Source: Trichomonas tenax
Lineage: Eukaryota; Parabasalia; Trichomonadida; Trichomonadidae
Length of the DNA: 64,000 nt
Assembly (NCBI GenBank): GCA_023091735.1
Contig: JALKBU010000103.1
Location: 20,790-84,789 of the forward strand
Direction: 5' to 3'
The position numbers and the translations under genes were made by a program. Positions 30,599 to 39,776 of the stretch are shown here, piece after piece. A model generated the notes under the pieces. It worked only from the letters and a program-made list of their open reading frames with translations. It did not search any database and had not been told where the DNA came from. How positions within the stretch are numbered: position 1 is the stretch's first letter; the number at the start of each line of letters is the position of its first letter.

Positions 30599-31372
30599 TT
30601 AAAATCCCCATTTCGGCTGAGCAGTCTCTGCAGGCTTATTATCCTGAAGTACTACATATGGACTAAATTTATTATTTTTCATTTTCTTTTTAACAACCTT
30701 TTGAGTCCTCTCACTAACTTCAGCAACTGGAATATTCTGTTGCTGTTGGGAATGAGGCACATATGGAGAGAATTGATTATTCTGATTTTGAATTTGTTGA
30801 TCTGTAAATCCAAAAGATGGAGCGGGTTGTCCATATTGTGTCATTGGGTTCATTCCAAACTGAGGAACCATCGGCTGTTGTGTTGGATAGTTTTGTTGAA
30901 GAACTGGCTGTGGACATGGATTTCCGAAAGAAGGCACATTCATTTGCGGTTTCTGGGTGAATTTAGGTGTGTTATTGACTTCACCGAGATATTGTGTGTT
31001 CTTGAAAAAGATATGAAGTGGTGATTTTTCTATATCGGAATATATCGACATTGGTGCTTTCTCTGACTTCTTTGGAGCATTTGTTATGAAATCTTGAGGT
31101 CTAGGAATGTGTTTATTTGGCTGAGGCGCCATTTGTGGAGGATTTTGAGGCATTTGCATTGGAACTTGTTGCGACATCGGCATCTCCATCTGTGGCTGCA
31201 TCATTTGAGGCTGCATTGGCATTTGTTGAGGCATCATCGGTGAAAAAACGTTTCCGGGCATGAAACCAAACCCTGGCATCTGTGTGTATCCGTAGAATGA
31301 ATTCATCTGAACAGGATTTTCCTGTGGAGAAACTTGAATCGTGTTTCCTCCCCAAAAGATCTGCCCAGACAT
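30599..31372 (-). CDS. Gln/Met/Pro-rich low-complexity protein, unknown
   Basis: The frame begins with TTG at 31393. The first ATG at 31372 gives 257 residues starting MSGQIFWGGNTIQ. Residues about 40-85 are an almost pure Met/Gln/Pro tract (PMMPQQMPMQPQ and similar), and Gln/Asn/Pro-rich linkers continue to the C-terminus. Short conserved-looking islands are IEKSPLHIFFKNTQYLGEVN (about 115-134), twice an FSPYV motif (in NNQFSPYVPH and NNKFSPYVVLQD) and the final PKWGF. Repeated short linear motifs in a disordered chain suggest an adaptor, perhaps for RNA or endocytic proteins, but nothing decides this. It is divergent with KTI12, sharing the 0.47 kb spacer. Confidence 0.6.
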   Translation of the reverse strand: MSGQIFWGGNTIQVSPQENPVQMNSFYGYTQMPGFGFMPGNVFSPMMPQQMPMQPQMMQPQMEMPMSQQVPMQMPQNPPQMAPQPNKHIPRPQDFITNAPKKSEKAPMSIYSDIEKSPLHIFFKNTQYLGEVNNTPKFTQKPQMNVPSFGNPCPQPVLQQNYPTQQPMVPQFGMNPMTQYGQPAPSFGFTDQQIQNQNNQFSPYVPHSQQQQNIPVAEVSERTQKVVKKKMKNNKFSPYVVLQDNKPAETAQPKWGF

Positions 31373-31421
31373 TCTTTTTCTGATTTTTGCCAAAGTAAGT
31401 TTACTTCGCGACGATAAATTG

Positions 31422-31809
31422 TTTACGTGTCATAAATCAGATATTAAAAAAAGATTTTACATGACAAAAATTTGAAAGCTTATTTGAAACCATTTTATTT
31501 ATTTCATTCTTATCAAACTCTATTATAAGATATAATACAGCTCATTAAACTTTACGTTAGAGTTGTAAAGAAAGTTATAATATCTTTGATGCCTTTCTCA
31601 TAAAGAAAAATGTCCAATGTTTGTTTTCTCCAGAAAAAATTTACATGGCAAAAATGATACATTTTACCTGACAAATTTCTTTCAAAAATTCATGATTTTT
31701 AACAATAAATTGAACAATGAATTATTTACAAAGCAAAAAATACTTTACATGACATGATATAATTCATTCAATTTTGAAAAAGATTTTGACATTGAAATTT
31801 TACGTGGCA
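31422..31809 (+). promoter_or_regulatory. Six-copy TTTAC(A/G/C)TG(A/T/G)CA motif array
   Basis: The spacer between the divergent genes holds six same-strand copies: TTTACGTGTCA 31422, TTTACATGACA 31456, TTTACATGGCA 31640, TTTACCTGACA 31663, TTTACATGACA 31744 and TTTACGTGGCA 31799. The last is 34 bases before the KTI12 ATG. This density in about 390 bases is far above chance and suggests a transcription-factor site. Confidence 0.6.
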
Positions 31810-31843
31810 AATTATTTGTAGCTAAATTTTTTCATCAAAAAAA

Positions 31844-32635
31844 ATGTCACTGATTCTCCTCGTTGGTGTTCCAGGCTCTGGAAAAACGACATTAGCGAAC
31901 AACCTGAAGAAGCACCTCGAAGCCATGGGACAGGAGACAGTCATTATCACCGAAAAAGGCGCTGAAGCGGGTTCTTATGATTCAACAGTTGCCGAGAAAA
32001 TGAACAGAAGTGATTTTCTCGATCTCATCGGCAAAAGCCTCTCTCTTGAGAGAGTTGTCATCGCTGATGGACTCAATTTCATCAAAGGATACAGATATCA
32101 AATCTTCTGTCTCGCAAGAGAGCATCACCTTCGCTGGTGCGTCGCTTTCTGCGATGTCGATGACGAAACAGCGTTTAACAGATCGAAAGGCAAATATCCA
32201 CAAGAAAAAAGACTTCATAGACTTATTGGAAGAATGGAAAGACCGAAAGTTACAACAAAATTCGATAATCCACTCGTAACTGTTAAGGATCCGAACAGCG
32301 AGGAATCAATCAAAGAAATCATTACACATGCAATGAATAAAAACGCTAAACTTGTTCCTAAGAAGGCAACAAGTAGCTGCGCGGAATCTGCACAGATTAA
32401 TGACAAAGTTGATCAGCTTATTAACCAGTTCTGCGAGGAATTAGTTAAAGTTCAAGAAGCCACACCACCAGGCATTTCTCTTACTATCTGCGGTGCTACA
32501 ATCACGCCAAAGAAGAAATTCAACCCTGCTATTCTCAAGAAGGCCAAACTTCAATTTGCTACGCGCGCTAAACAGCTTTCTGGAACTACAGAAGTTGTTC
32601 AGGCGTTCGCAGATAGCTTAACAGTTTCCCACTAA
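31844..32635 (+). CDS. Kti12-like Elongator-associated P-loop protein
   Basis: A 263-residue P-loop protein: Walker A GVPGSGKTT at 8-16, then VIITEKGAEAGSYDS, SLERVVIADGLNFIKGYRYQIFC (Walker B and the IKGxRYxxxC block diagnostic for Kti12/PSTK kinases), and a LIGRMERP segment followed by FDNPLVTV. The C-terminal helical domain (about 160-263) ends after ATPPGISLTICG and is of Kti12 length. Kti12 binds Elongator and is needed for wobble-uridine modification of tRNA; PSTK, the related tRNA-Sec kinase, is the main alternative, but the pattern of the C-terminal domain fits Kti12 better. The start lies 12 bases after TCATC. Confidence 0.82.
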   Translation: MSLILLVGVPGSGKTTLANNLKKHLEAMGQETVIITEKGAEAGSYDSTVAEKMNRSDFLDLIGKSLSLERVVIADGLNFIKGYRYQIFCLAREHHLRWCVAFCDVDDETAFNRSKGKYPQEKRLHRLIGRMERPKVTTKFDNPLVTVKDPNSEESIKEIITHAMNKNAKLVPKKATSSCAESAQINDKVDQLINQFCEELVKVQEATPPGISLTICGATITPKKKFNPAILKKAKLQFATRAKQLSGTTEVVQAFADSLTVSH

Positions 32636-33019
32636 TTCAGTTTAACTCTATGTATAAAGCCTTTTTCTATATTAATTTTTTTGATTCCTTTCATTACTGA
32701 TGAAACCACAACAAATTAAAAGTATAGATGCTGCCAATATAAACAATGTGTAGTTCTTTATTTAATCAATTAGTTTATTGATGAAAAATGTTATTATTGA
32801 AGATTTGATATGATTCTATTTTTTAAAATTTAAAGATCAATCATTATTATAGCGAAGTATTTAAATTTTAGAATAATTTTTGTTAATTTTAGAGTTTTGA
32901 ATAAAATTGAGATGAGAGTTAAAATCGTGATAAATAGAAAGAGGTATTAATGTATATGTTATATTCATCAAAATCGAAACAAAACAAATTTCGCTAAAAA
33001 ATACGTTTTTTTTAAGAGA
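32636..33019. other. Intergenic, nothing seen
   Basis: AT-rich spacer between KTI12 and the following coiled-coil gene. I find no gene, repeat or strong promoter motif. Confidence 0.4.
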
Positions 33020-34468
33020 ATGACTGAAGCCGAAGAGCCGCCGAAATTAGAGCCCAAAAAGCTTCCTTTTTCTCTTAAGAGCGACTTGACTGTTCGCGCT
33101 ATGTCATCGCTCGGTGTTAAAGAAGAAGAACTCGAAATTCCCAATTTTGCTGAAATTCGATCTAAAAATAAAAACTTACAATTAGCAAATAAACTCTATC
33201 AACGCAAAATCGAAAACAGAAACAACCTCATAGACAAAATATCAGAAGAAAGGAAAAAATTACAGACTGAACAAGAAGATCAAACAAAAAGATTGGATGG
33301 CACTCTTGTTAAAGAGAAATTCGACTTCGAAAGGACAACAACACTTATAGAACAGAAAAATGAAACAAATAACAAGACATTAAAACGTCTTGCCATTCAT
33401 CAATTGCGACATAATTACAAAAAACAAAAAACAGAGGAAAAAATAGACAAATGCAATGCACTAACGAGTGACTTCACAGAAAAACGCGAACAGACACTGT
33501 CTCGTGCTTACACTGCTGTTCAAACACGCACATTTGCAACAGTTTCTAGAAACGAAGAAAATCCAAAGTTAGAGGAAGAACTAGCCAATGATATGCAGAA
33601 GCACGTTGAGAGAGCACAAGACAAACAAACAGAAATTAAAAATAAATATAAACAAAGTCGAGATGAAATGGATAAACACGTCGAGAAAGGCCGCAAGAAG
33701 TCCGCGGATATCTTGAATACAAAGAAAGAGAAAACACAAACGAAAATTGATAGTTATGAAAAAATTGTTCAAAATCGATCAGAAATTGTCGCTCAACAGA
33801 AACAGAAGTTCGTAGAGAAAGGGCAGACTATTGCCGATAAAGCGACAACGATGAAGAACCACAATCACAAATTATTAGAAGATCTCACAAATCAAAGGAA
33901 AGAATACACAGAGAAACACTTCCAACACGCTCAGTCAGTCTTAGAGGAGCAAAATGCAAAGAAGCAGCAGAAGATCGCTGATGAAAAGGCAAGATTGGAG
34001 AAGATGACTGACGCTGCAAACAAGATCTTCGAAAATCAAGTCCAGAAGCGCGAAAACTTCAGGAAAGAGCTCGAAACGAGAGACGAAAAACTCGTTGAAA
34101 GAATCAACACAACTAAATCCGACAAAATCAATGATCTATTCGAGAAAGCGATGCAGCGTGATGAAAAGATTCAACAAGCGAGAAGGAATGCTGCAAGCAT
34201 CTTAAACACCACACAGGCTGAGCGCAGTAAAAGCTTACTCCGCAACACTGCAGAGCTCTCCGCTGTCACAAAGCAGAGAGCGAAATCAGAGCTCCAACTC
34301 GCAGCAGCTGAGCAAGACTTCGGAAATAAGAGAAGAGAACTCGAAAATGCACTCAAAGATGTTACTGACAAATCTGAAGAGGAACAAATTCGTACTCTCG
34401 TTAAAGTCCTCGATATATCCAAAGAAGAAGCTGCAGAAATTGTTAATACTGCTAAGCAGCCATATTAA
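33020..34468 (+). CDS. Long coiled-coil protein, unknown
   Basis: A 482-residue, highly charged protein. A Pro/Glu-rich start (TEAEEPPKLEPKKLPF) leads into almost unbroken coiled coil from about residue 45 to 470, rich in Lys, Glu, Gln, Asn and Arg. Motifs such as EKGRKKSADILNTKKEKTQ and the repeating EKGQTIADKA suggest internal helical repeats. The C-terminus ends in a small helix (EEQIRTLVKVLDISKEEAAEIV). This is the composition of trichomonad cytoskeletal or filament proteins, but no named family is evident. Codons in the last third are more C-rich than in the first third. Confidence 0.7.
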   Translation: MTEAEEPPKLEPKKLPFSLKSDLTVRAMSSLGVKEEELEIPNFAEIRSKNKNLQLANKLYQRKIENRNNLIDKISEERKKLQTEQEDQTKRLDGTLVKEKFDFERTTTLIEQKNETNNKTLKRLAIHQLRHNYKKQKTEEKIDKCNALTSDFTEKREQTLSRAYTAVQTRTFATVSRNEENPKLEEELANDMQKHVERAQDKQTEIKNKYKQSRDEMDKHVEKGRKKSADILNTKKEKTQTKIDSYEKIVQNRSEIVAQQKQKFVEKGQTIADKATTMKNHNHKLLEDLTNQRKEYTEKHFQHAQSVLEEQNAKKQQKIADEKARLEKMTDAANKIFENQVQKRENFRKELETRDEKLVERINTTKSDKINDLFEKAMQRDEKIQQARRNAASILNTTQAERSKSLLRNTAELSAVTKQRAKSELQLAAAEQDFGNKRRELENALKDVTDKSEEEQIRTLVKVLDISKEEAAEIVNTAKQPY

Positions 34469-34908
34469 ACCTGTTCTTATTTATTTTATTATTAACGATT
34501 CATGTTTTTTTATTCATCTTCAAAACTCATTTGCAATCACTTTACTATAGAAAAACAATGCTATTACAAGATAGAAACACATTTATGAAAATATATTTCG
34601 AATTTGTCAAAATAATACAATGAGATTTCACATATTAGTGTTTTATATTCAAGAAACTATAATAGTTTTGATTAAAAAGGAAAATAAGATAATTATACAA
34701 TTTGAATTGATATATTTAAAATTATGAAATTTGCATGGTGATATCATGTTTTATAGGCTATGGAATGATAGTGTTGATATGATTACAATATGGATAATAA
34801 AGATTTGATGAGATTTGGAGATGAATAAAAATTTTATTTGAGATTTAGTGAGAAGTATGGTAAGTAGATGATAAAAATGCGATCAAAAAAAGTTTTGCAA
34901 AATATATG
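34469..34908. other. Intergenic, nothing seen
   Basis: AT-rich spacer before the lectin gene; apart from the initiator-like element at its end I find no feature. Confidence 0.4.
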
Positions 34909-34917
34909 TCACTTTTT
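34909..34917 (+). promoter_or_regulatory. Initiator element (TCACTTTTT)
   Basis: A consensus initiator 25 bases before the ATG at 34936. The related TGTCACTTTT occurs repeatedly in the window (3246, 4866, 9381, 48829-48906). Confidence 0.5.
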
Positions 34918-34935
34918 AAATTTATTTTTATTTGA

Positions 34936-36147
34936 ATGTTCTCTTTATTTTCTTTTCTCTCTTTTTCCATTGATTACGACCTCCATTATCCTTTTAAAAA
35001 TACGGCACCAGGTGAGTTCGGTCTATGGTCTGTTGCTGGCTCAACTTCGAATATGAAAACTTCAATCCACTTAAGTTCGCGTAAAGAGAAGCTAAACGGA
35101 GCACTGTGCTCACGAGTTCCGACATCTATACAGAAATTCGATGTAGAAATGAACGTTTCTTTAATTTCTGGCACATTGCATTATTTATATACACAGGACG
35201 CTTGTCCTTTCAGCCAGAGGTATTTCAAAGGCTACTGGCGCGGTTTTAGCTTAGATTTCGAAGAATCAGGAAGTTCAACAAATCTTTCTTTTACGATTGT
35301 TAGAAATGACTATTCATACAATACACAGCACTTATGCATGATAGATACATTAAATCCATATCTTAAGATCGTCGTTAATGAAACTGAAGCTTCAATTTAC
35401 AATTTACAGGATAAAGAATGGCAACAATGCGGTACAACCCATGTCTTCCCATTCCTTGTGGTCGGATACTTCTCATTTGCTGCATTTCCAACTGAAAAAT
35501 TCGCAATTTCCAATATTTATAGTTTTAAATCTTCAATTCCAAAGGATCGTGTTGAAGAATACAACACAAAGCGCTTAGAAAAGTTAGTCAAGCGCATTGT
35601 CAATCCTAAAAACAAGACAGAGCACAAAATGACCATCGCAGAGAGAATTTCATATTCAATTCCAGACGACAATCAATTCAGCAATTACTTTTTATACATC
35701 GACCAAATACTTGGCGAGATGAATCGCAGCCTCACAAAATCATTAGGATCAACAGAACTTCAGACTTTGGTTGATAAAATCATGAAAAAGAAGTTGAGCA
35801 GAATCGAAAAGAAGTTCGAAAAGAGGAAAGATATATTACTTGATATCGACGGAAACCTTAAGAACGTTAAAAGAACAATTGAAGCAGATTTAAGCACATT
35901 AGAATCGAATATTTATTCAACAATGGAAACAACAAAGAGGACTGCTGTTGAAGAATTGAAGAAATTCTTGGAGAAGGCTCATTCTGCTGAGCAACTCACA
36001 AATAAGACAAAAGAAACGGCAAACAAAGTGAAACAGATGTGGCTTCCAACATTTTTGTACGTATTTGCATTTATAGAGCTTGCATTATATCTTGCTTTCT
36101 TCTTCCAAAAGAAGAAAGCTACACATAACTTTAAGAAATATGATTAA
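34936..36147 (+). CDS. L-type lectin-like ER/Golgi cargo receptor
   Basis: A 403-residue type I membrane protein. A signal sequence (about 1-12) precedes a beta-sandwich of about 200 residues with the L-type lectin pattern: YPFKNTAPGEFGLWSVAGST near the start, an RGFSLDFEESG strand, and YFSFAAFPTEKFAISNIYSF at its end, as in ERGIC-53/VIP36. A helical coiled-coil stalk (about 240-365) leads to one membrane span (about 368-389) and a short basic tail ending in KKYD, which is a dilysine KKxx COPI retrieval signal. The protein probably cycles between ER and Golgi and helps export glycoproteins. Sugar-binding residues cannot be confirmed by eye. The initiator at 34909 supports the start. Confidence 0.75.
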   Translation: MFSLFSFLSFSIDYDLHYPFKNTAPGEFGLWSVAGSTSNMKTSIHLSSRKEKLNGALCSRVPTSIQKFDVEMNVSLISGTLHYLYTQDACPFSQRYFKGYWRGFSLDFEESGSSTNLSFTIVRNDYSYNTQHLCMIDTLNPYLKIVVNETEASIYNLQDKEWQQCGTTHVFPFLVVGYFSFAAFPTEKFAISNIYSFKSSIPKDRVEEYNTKRLEKLVKRIVNPKNKTEHKMTIAERISYSIPDDNQFSNYFLYIDQILGEMNRSLTKSLGSTELQTLVDKIMKKKLSRIEKKFEKRKDILLDIDGNLKNVKRTIEADLSTLESNIYSTMETTKRTAVEELKKFLEKAHSAEQLTNKTKETANKVKQMWLPTFLYVFAFIELALYLAFFFQKKKATHNFKKYD

Positions 36148-36163
36148 ATCGATGTTTTTGACA

Positions 36164-36270
36164 TTTACATGGCAATTTTTAAATTTTCAGAACATTACAA
36201 ATCAAAATAATTTTACAAAGCAAAATACATATTTACATGACATATTTTTTTTTCAAAACATTACAAGACA
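36164..36270 (+). promoter_or_regulatory. TTTACATGACA-type motif cluster
   Basis: The 171-base spacer holds TTTACATGGCA (36164), ATTACAAATCA, TTTACAAAGCA, TTTACATGACA (36232) and ATTACAAGACA in one orientation, upstream of the Arf-like gene. They form the same graded motif family as at 31422-31809. Confidence 0.45.
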
Positions 36271-36305
36271 AAATTTATGAAATGCAGCAAAAACTTATAA
36301 ACGTA

Positions 36306-36313
36306 TCATTTTC
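36306..36313 (+). promoter_or_regulatory. Initiator element (TCATTTTC)
   Basis: A consensus initiator whose A lies 11 bases before the ATG at 36319; the spacing is typical of trichomonad genes. Confidence 0.55.
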
Positions 36314-36318
36314 AATAA

Positions 36319-36864
36319 ATGGGTTGTTGTGGGTCAAAATCCATCAAAAATGATCCAGATCCGCCGGATCCATTGAGAATTTGCCTTCTAGGATTACCTG
36401 GTGTCGGAAAAACATCACTTGTCGAATATGTTGCAGGTGAATATGATCCACATCTCCGCCAAATTCCAACACTTGGCACAGTTGTTCGTTGTGTCAAATA
36501 TAAAGAGCAAAAATGCATCTTTATGGACTGTGGTGGAGCTGCTGGACACGATGATGATTATATCGAATGTATTCACAAGGCGAATGCGATAATATACGTT
36601 ATGGACCCTGTTTCAATACACCACGGATATACATTTACAAAGCAATTACTCGATAAAACAGCAGAAGAAATTATAGGTCAAAAAATTCCAGTCCTTTTTG
36701 CAATGCTGAAGACGACAAATCAGTCAATTATCCCACTGATAAAGTCTCTTGTAGACCCTTACTTTATGGGCACATTTTATCAAATATCAACCCATTCATC
36801 CCTTAATGATCAGTTTTTAGACTCGTTTGATTGGCTGCTTGAAGCAGCCAATAACATGCTTTAG
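36319..36864 (+). CDS. Atypical Arf-like GTPase with acylated N-terminus
   Basis: A 181-residue protein of the Arf/Ras superfamily. The start MGCCGSKS offers Gly2 for N-myristoylation and Cys3/Cys4 for palmitoylation, enough for stable membrane attachment. Walker A is GLPGVGKTS (25-33). Switch I has IPTLGT (49-54), as in Arf (IPTIGF). The G3 box is MDCGG (69-73), but the Arf catalytic Gln that should follow is Ala74. The G4 box NKxD that recognises guanine is absent; AMLKTTN (128-134) stands there. G5 is a weak ISTHSS. It probably binds nucleotide poorly or with relaxed specificity and hydrolyses GTP slowly. No named orthologue is evident. Confidence 0.7.
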   Translation: MGCCGSKSIKNDPDPPDPLRICLLGLPGVGKTSLVEYVAGEYDPHLRQIPTLGTVVRCVKYKEQKCIFMDCGGAAGHDDDYIECIHKANAIIYVMDPVSIHHGYTFTKQLLDKTAEEIIGQKIPVLFAMLKTTNQSIIPLIKSLVDPYFMGTFYQISTHSSLNDQFLDSFDWLLEAANNML

Positions 36865-36927
36865 ATTTTTATATTAGTTTTGTTTGTAAATTTAAAAATT
36901 GTTTACGCGGTAATTTAAAAAATAAAA

Positions 36928-37386
36928 TTAGAAGATTCTAAGGACTGGTGATGAGCTGCTTTCTTCCTTTGGCTTAGCTGGAACGAGTGGCTGAATCTTG
37001 CGGTTACGGAAGATATTTGCTTCATTTCTGAAGTTGTTTCTGAAATTGTCCTCAAAGTCGTTTCTGAAATTCTCTTCAAATTCGTTGCGAAGCTTGCTGG
37101 CAGGTCTCACACCTGGTACGATGAGATAAATTGGCTTTGGCATGGCTGAGTTGCGAAGGATATCAGCGTACATGGATTTTGGGAAGAAGTATCTATCGGT
37201 ATGTTTTGCAATAATTGCATTTGACAGGAAATGTGCTCTTTGGCCATACTTGTAGACTCTGTTTTCCACACCAGAAAGAGCACTCTTCAAAGCGTCAACT
37301 TCCTTGCGGAGGGCCTTAAGTTCTGCAAGGAGAGACTCCAACTCGGAATCTTCCGCTCTCAGAGAAGCGAGGAAAAGAAAGAACAT
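36928..37386 (-). CDS. Small secreted coiled-coil protein, unknown
   Basis: A 152-residue protein with a short signal sequence (MFFLFLASLRAED, cleavage likely after Ala). A coiled coil of regular Leu heptads follows (about 14-45: LESLLAELKALRKEVDALKS). The middle of the protein is hydrophobic and includes PKPIYLIVPGVRP. An Arg/Asn/Phe repeat region then comes (ENFRNDFEDNFRNNFRNE, 111-128). It has no Cys in the mature part. No family is recognised; C-rich codons suggest good expression. AAATCATGTCACGTTTTT lies just upstream on the plus strand and recurs near 37567. Confidence 0.6.
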   Translation of the reverse strand: MFFLFLASLRAEDSELESLLAELKALRKEVDALKSALSGVENRVYKYGQRAHFLSNAIIAKHTDRYFFPKSMYADILRNSAMPKPIYLIVPGVRPASKLRNEFEENFRNDFEDNFRNNFRNEANIFRNRKIQPLVPAKPKEESSSSPVLRIF

Positions 37387-38508
37387 TTTAAATCATGTCA
37401 CGTTTTTAAGCGGTTTTGACAGCGGCTTTCAAAAATGCCATTGACACAGATATATATGTAGATTAATATTTTCATGAAAATCATTTTGAGATGTAAAACA
37501 TTACATTTGAAAAGTTCGTAATTTTAATCAATCAATATCATAGAGTCTATTCCCGAATAACCGCTAAATCATGTCACGTTTTAGATTTTCAGATTGAATA
37601 AGGTTATAAAACATATTACATAAATTAATTTATGTATTATGATGAATATAATTTTTATGAATGTTGATAGTCAAAATAAGGTTATTATCCAAAATAGATT
37701 CGTGAAAGAACTTTGTTTGGAAGGTTTCGCAGAATATGTTTGAAATCACTTTAAGCTGGAGCCATTATATCTGTTACCTAAACCTTCATCTTCGTCAAAA
37801 TATTGATCAAATTATATTATCTAACATATCGAGATTGACATTTATTTCTTGCACCAATAGATATTTCCTGAGTAGCTCTTTACTAACTTGATATACTCGC
37901 ACATGTGTTGTAAAAAAGATGATGTAAACCAAATTTGCCATGTAAACAATGAATCAATATTGATGAAATGTTGATATTTATTTTAAGCCATAATTCATTC
38001 TTTCTAGGTAACATTCAATCCCATGGTATCTAAATTAATTACAAGAACATGTTATCTCCGTCATAATGAACTTAGAATCGAGAATGTGTTTTTATTTTAC
38101 TATATTCATATGTTCTTGCCATTCCTAAAACAAACATATGTTTATTAGGTAATGAGATTAAATTTTTGATGTGTTTTAAATGCTAAAGATGTTTCAATCA
38201 ATCATATTGATTGGTTGAAATTAATTCCACTAAAAATCGTAAGTCACAGATAATGTAATATCATGAATGAGCTCTGGGGTATAGCTATGAGAAGAAAGAA
38301 ATGAGAATTGCATGAAAAAACACTTTATTGAAATGTATATAATAAAACATGAACAAGTCACTTATAAATCAATGGTATTTTCAAACCATCGTTACCCGTT
38401 GTCCCTACAACAAACCAGTGGTCATATAGAGTGATCAGACATATCAAAATTGAAGAGTAAGCACAAAAATATGAGCAAAATAAATATGAAAATGAGTCGT
38501 GAAATATT
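37387..38508. other. Intergenic with two CATGTCACGTTTT repeats
   Basis: AAATCATGTCACGTTTT occurs at 37391 and again at about 37567, offset about 176. In reverse it reads as an ACGTGACATG element upstream of the secreted-protein gene. No gene is supported in the remaining AT-rich DNA. Confidence 0.4.
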
Positions 38509-39165
38509 TCAATCGAAGACTTTGAATCCATAAGCTTCTCTCTCGAACTTCCTATAGTTCAAATGGTGATTGACAATCTTCAAATGACCAATAATGATGT
38601 GTGTTGCGTTTGGCCCGAAATAAGCGCCATCAATCTCAACTAATGGACGAGGAATATAAACTTTACGGCAACAAGGGCAGAAACCATTAACATAGCTATG
38701 CCCGGGGTGACTTGATGCTCCGATCGGCATCAATGGCTCCCTGTCGCAGTTTATTCGCGGACATATGCCATAAGTTTTCCTGGAGTATTTCTCCACCATC
38801 TGCTGTATTCCATCAGGTGTAATAATGAACCTGGCGTGTATCATTCCGTAGACAATCGGAAGAATGTGCAAAATATGTTTGATAATTGACTTTGAGATTG
38901 TTTCTAAACTTTGTTGTCCGATTATAACATTCGTGCAGACATTAAAATAATAAGTGTAGTCTTCTTTGCTGATTCCTTCAATCTGATTGCGTAGATATTT
39001 TGGATAATTCATATCTAAGCCGTATAAGTTGAATTTGTCTTTAATGAACTCGTCAGGAATCTCGCAGAACCATGAATTTTTGGCCAGAAACTCTTTCTTC
39101 CAATTCTGTGGCAACTTTCCGCCGAAATTATCCATTTGTAAAATTAGTGTAAATTTAGGCGCCAT
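38509..39165 (-). CDS. Casein kinase II regulatory (beta) subunit
   Basis: A 218-residue protein that follows CK2-beta closely. FLAKNSWFCEIPDEFIKDKFNL (26-47) matches the invariant start of the subunit. YGMIHARFIITPDGIQQMVEKY (106-127) is the core helix. The zinc ribbon is formed by Cys135, Cys140, Cys163 and Cys166, with CPCC adding one extra Cys inside the second pair. DGAYFG (179-184) and the C-terminal YGFKVF follow. The regulatory dimer organises the CK2 holoenzyme and sets substrate choice; the N-terminal acidic patch of animal CK2-beta seems reduced to a KEDYTYYF segment. The catalytic subunit gene is not in the window. A second Met at 11 is an alternative start. Confidence 0.9.
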   Translation of the reverse strand: MAPKFTLILQMDNFGGKLPQNWKKEFLAKNSWFCEIPDEFIKDKFNLYGLDMNYPKYLRNQIEGISKEDYTYYFNVCTNVIIGQQSLETISKSIIKHILHILPIVYGMIHARFIITPDGIQQMVEKYSRKTYGICPRINCDREPLMPIGASSHPGHSYVNGFCPCCRKVYIPRPLVEIDGAYFGPNATHIIIGHLKIVNHHLNYRKFEREAYGFKVFD

Positions 39166-39776
39166 TCGAAATTATCGCGGTTCTGCATTACACTCCACAT
39201 TTGACGACGATTGGCTTAAAAATTTAGGCAATATTCCTAATATTTCGAAATTTGGAAAAATAAAAAACAATTATCAGCAAACAATTTTGATGTTTTTGGA
39301 TTTTATTAGCAAATTGTATTATATTCATCATAATTAGAGGCGAAAATAAACTTTTTGACAAATCAAGAAATATTATGCCACGTAGTTTATTGAATTTAAT
39401 TAAATTTTGTCATGTAACTTATGAATATTATTTCTTGAATAAAAATGTTTACAAACATAGTTATAGAGAATTGCAATCAAACAATGAATACACATAATCA
39501 ATTACATAATATTTTAATTCAAAAACATAAGAATACCATTTTCAAAGTTTGAAATCAACATTCTTACAATCAATATTTAAATTGGAAAAAAGAAGATATA
39601 ATGTCACATAAACCCATCGGATAGAGTCTAATTATATATTATTGCATACAGTTTGTCTTATTTAGAAAATTGAATGAAATAATCTATATCATTATAAGAT
39701 TTAGCATAATAAACATTGTTTAATTCATTCACGTGATAATGATTCTATTTATATTTTTCTTCAATTCAAAATTAGT
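39166..39776. other. Intergenic, nothing seen
   Basis: AT-rich spacer between two minus-strand genes; a TGTCATGTAAC near 39409 resembles the window-wide motif in reverse. No gene supported. Confidence 0.4.
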
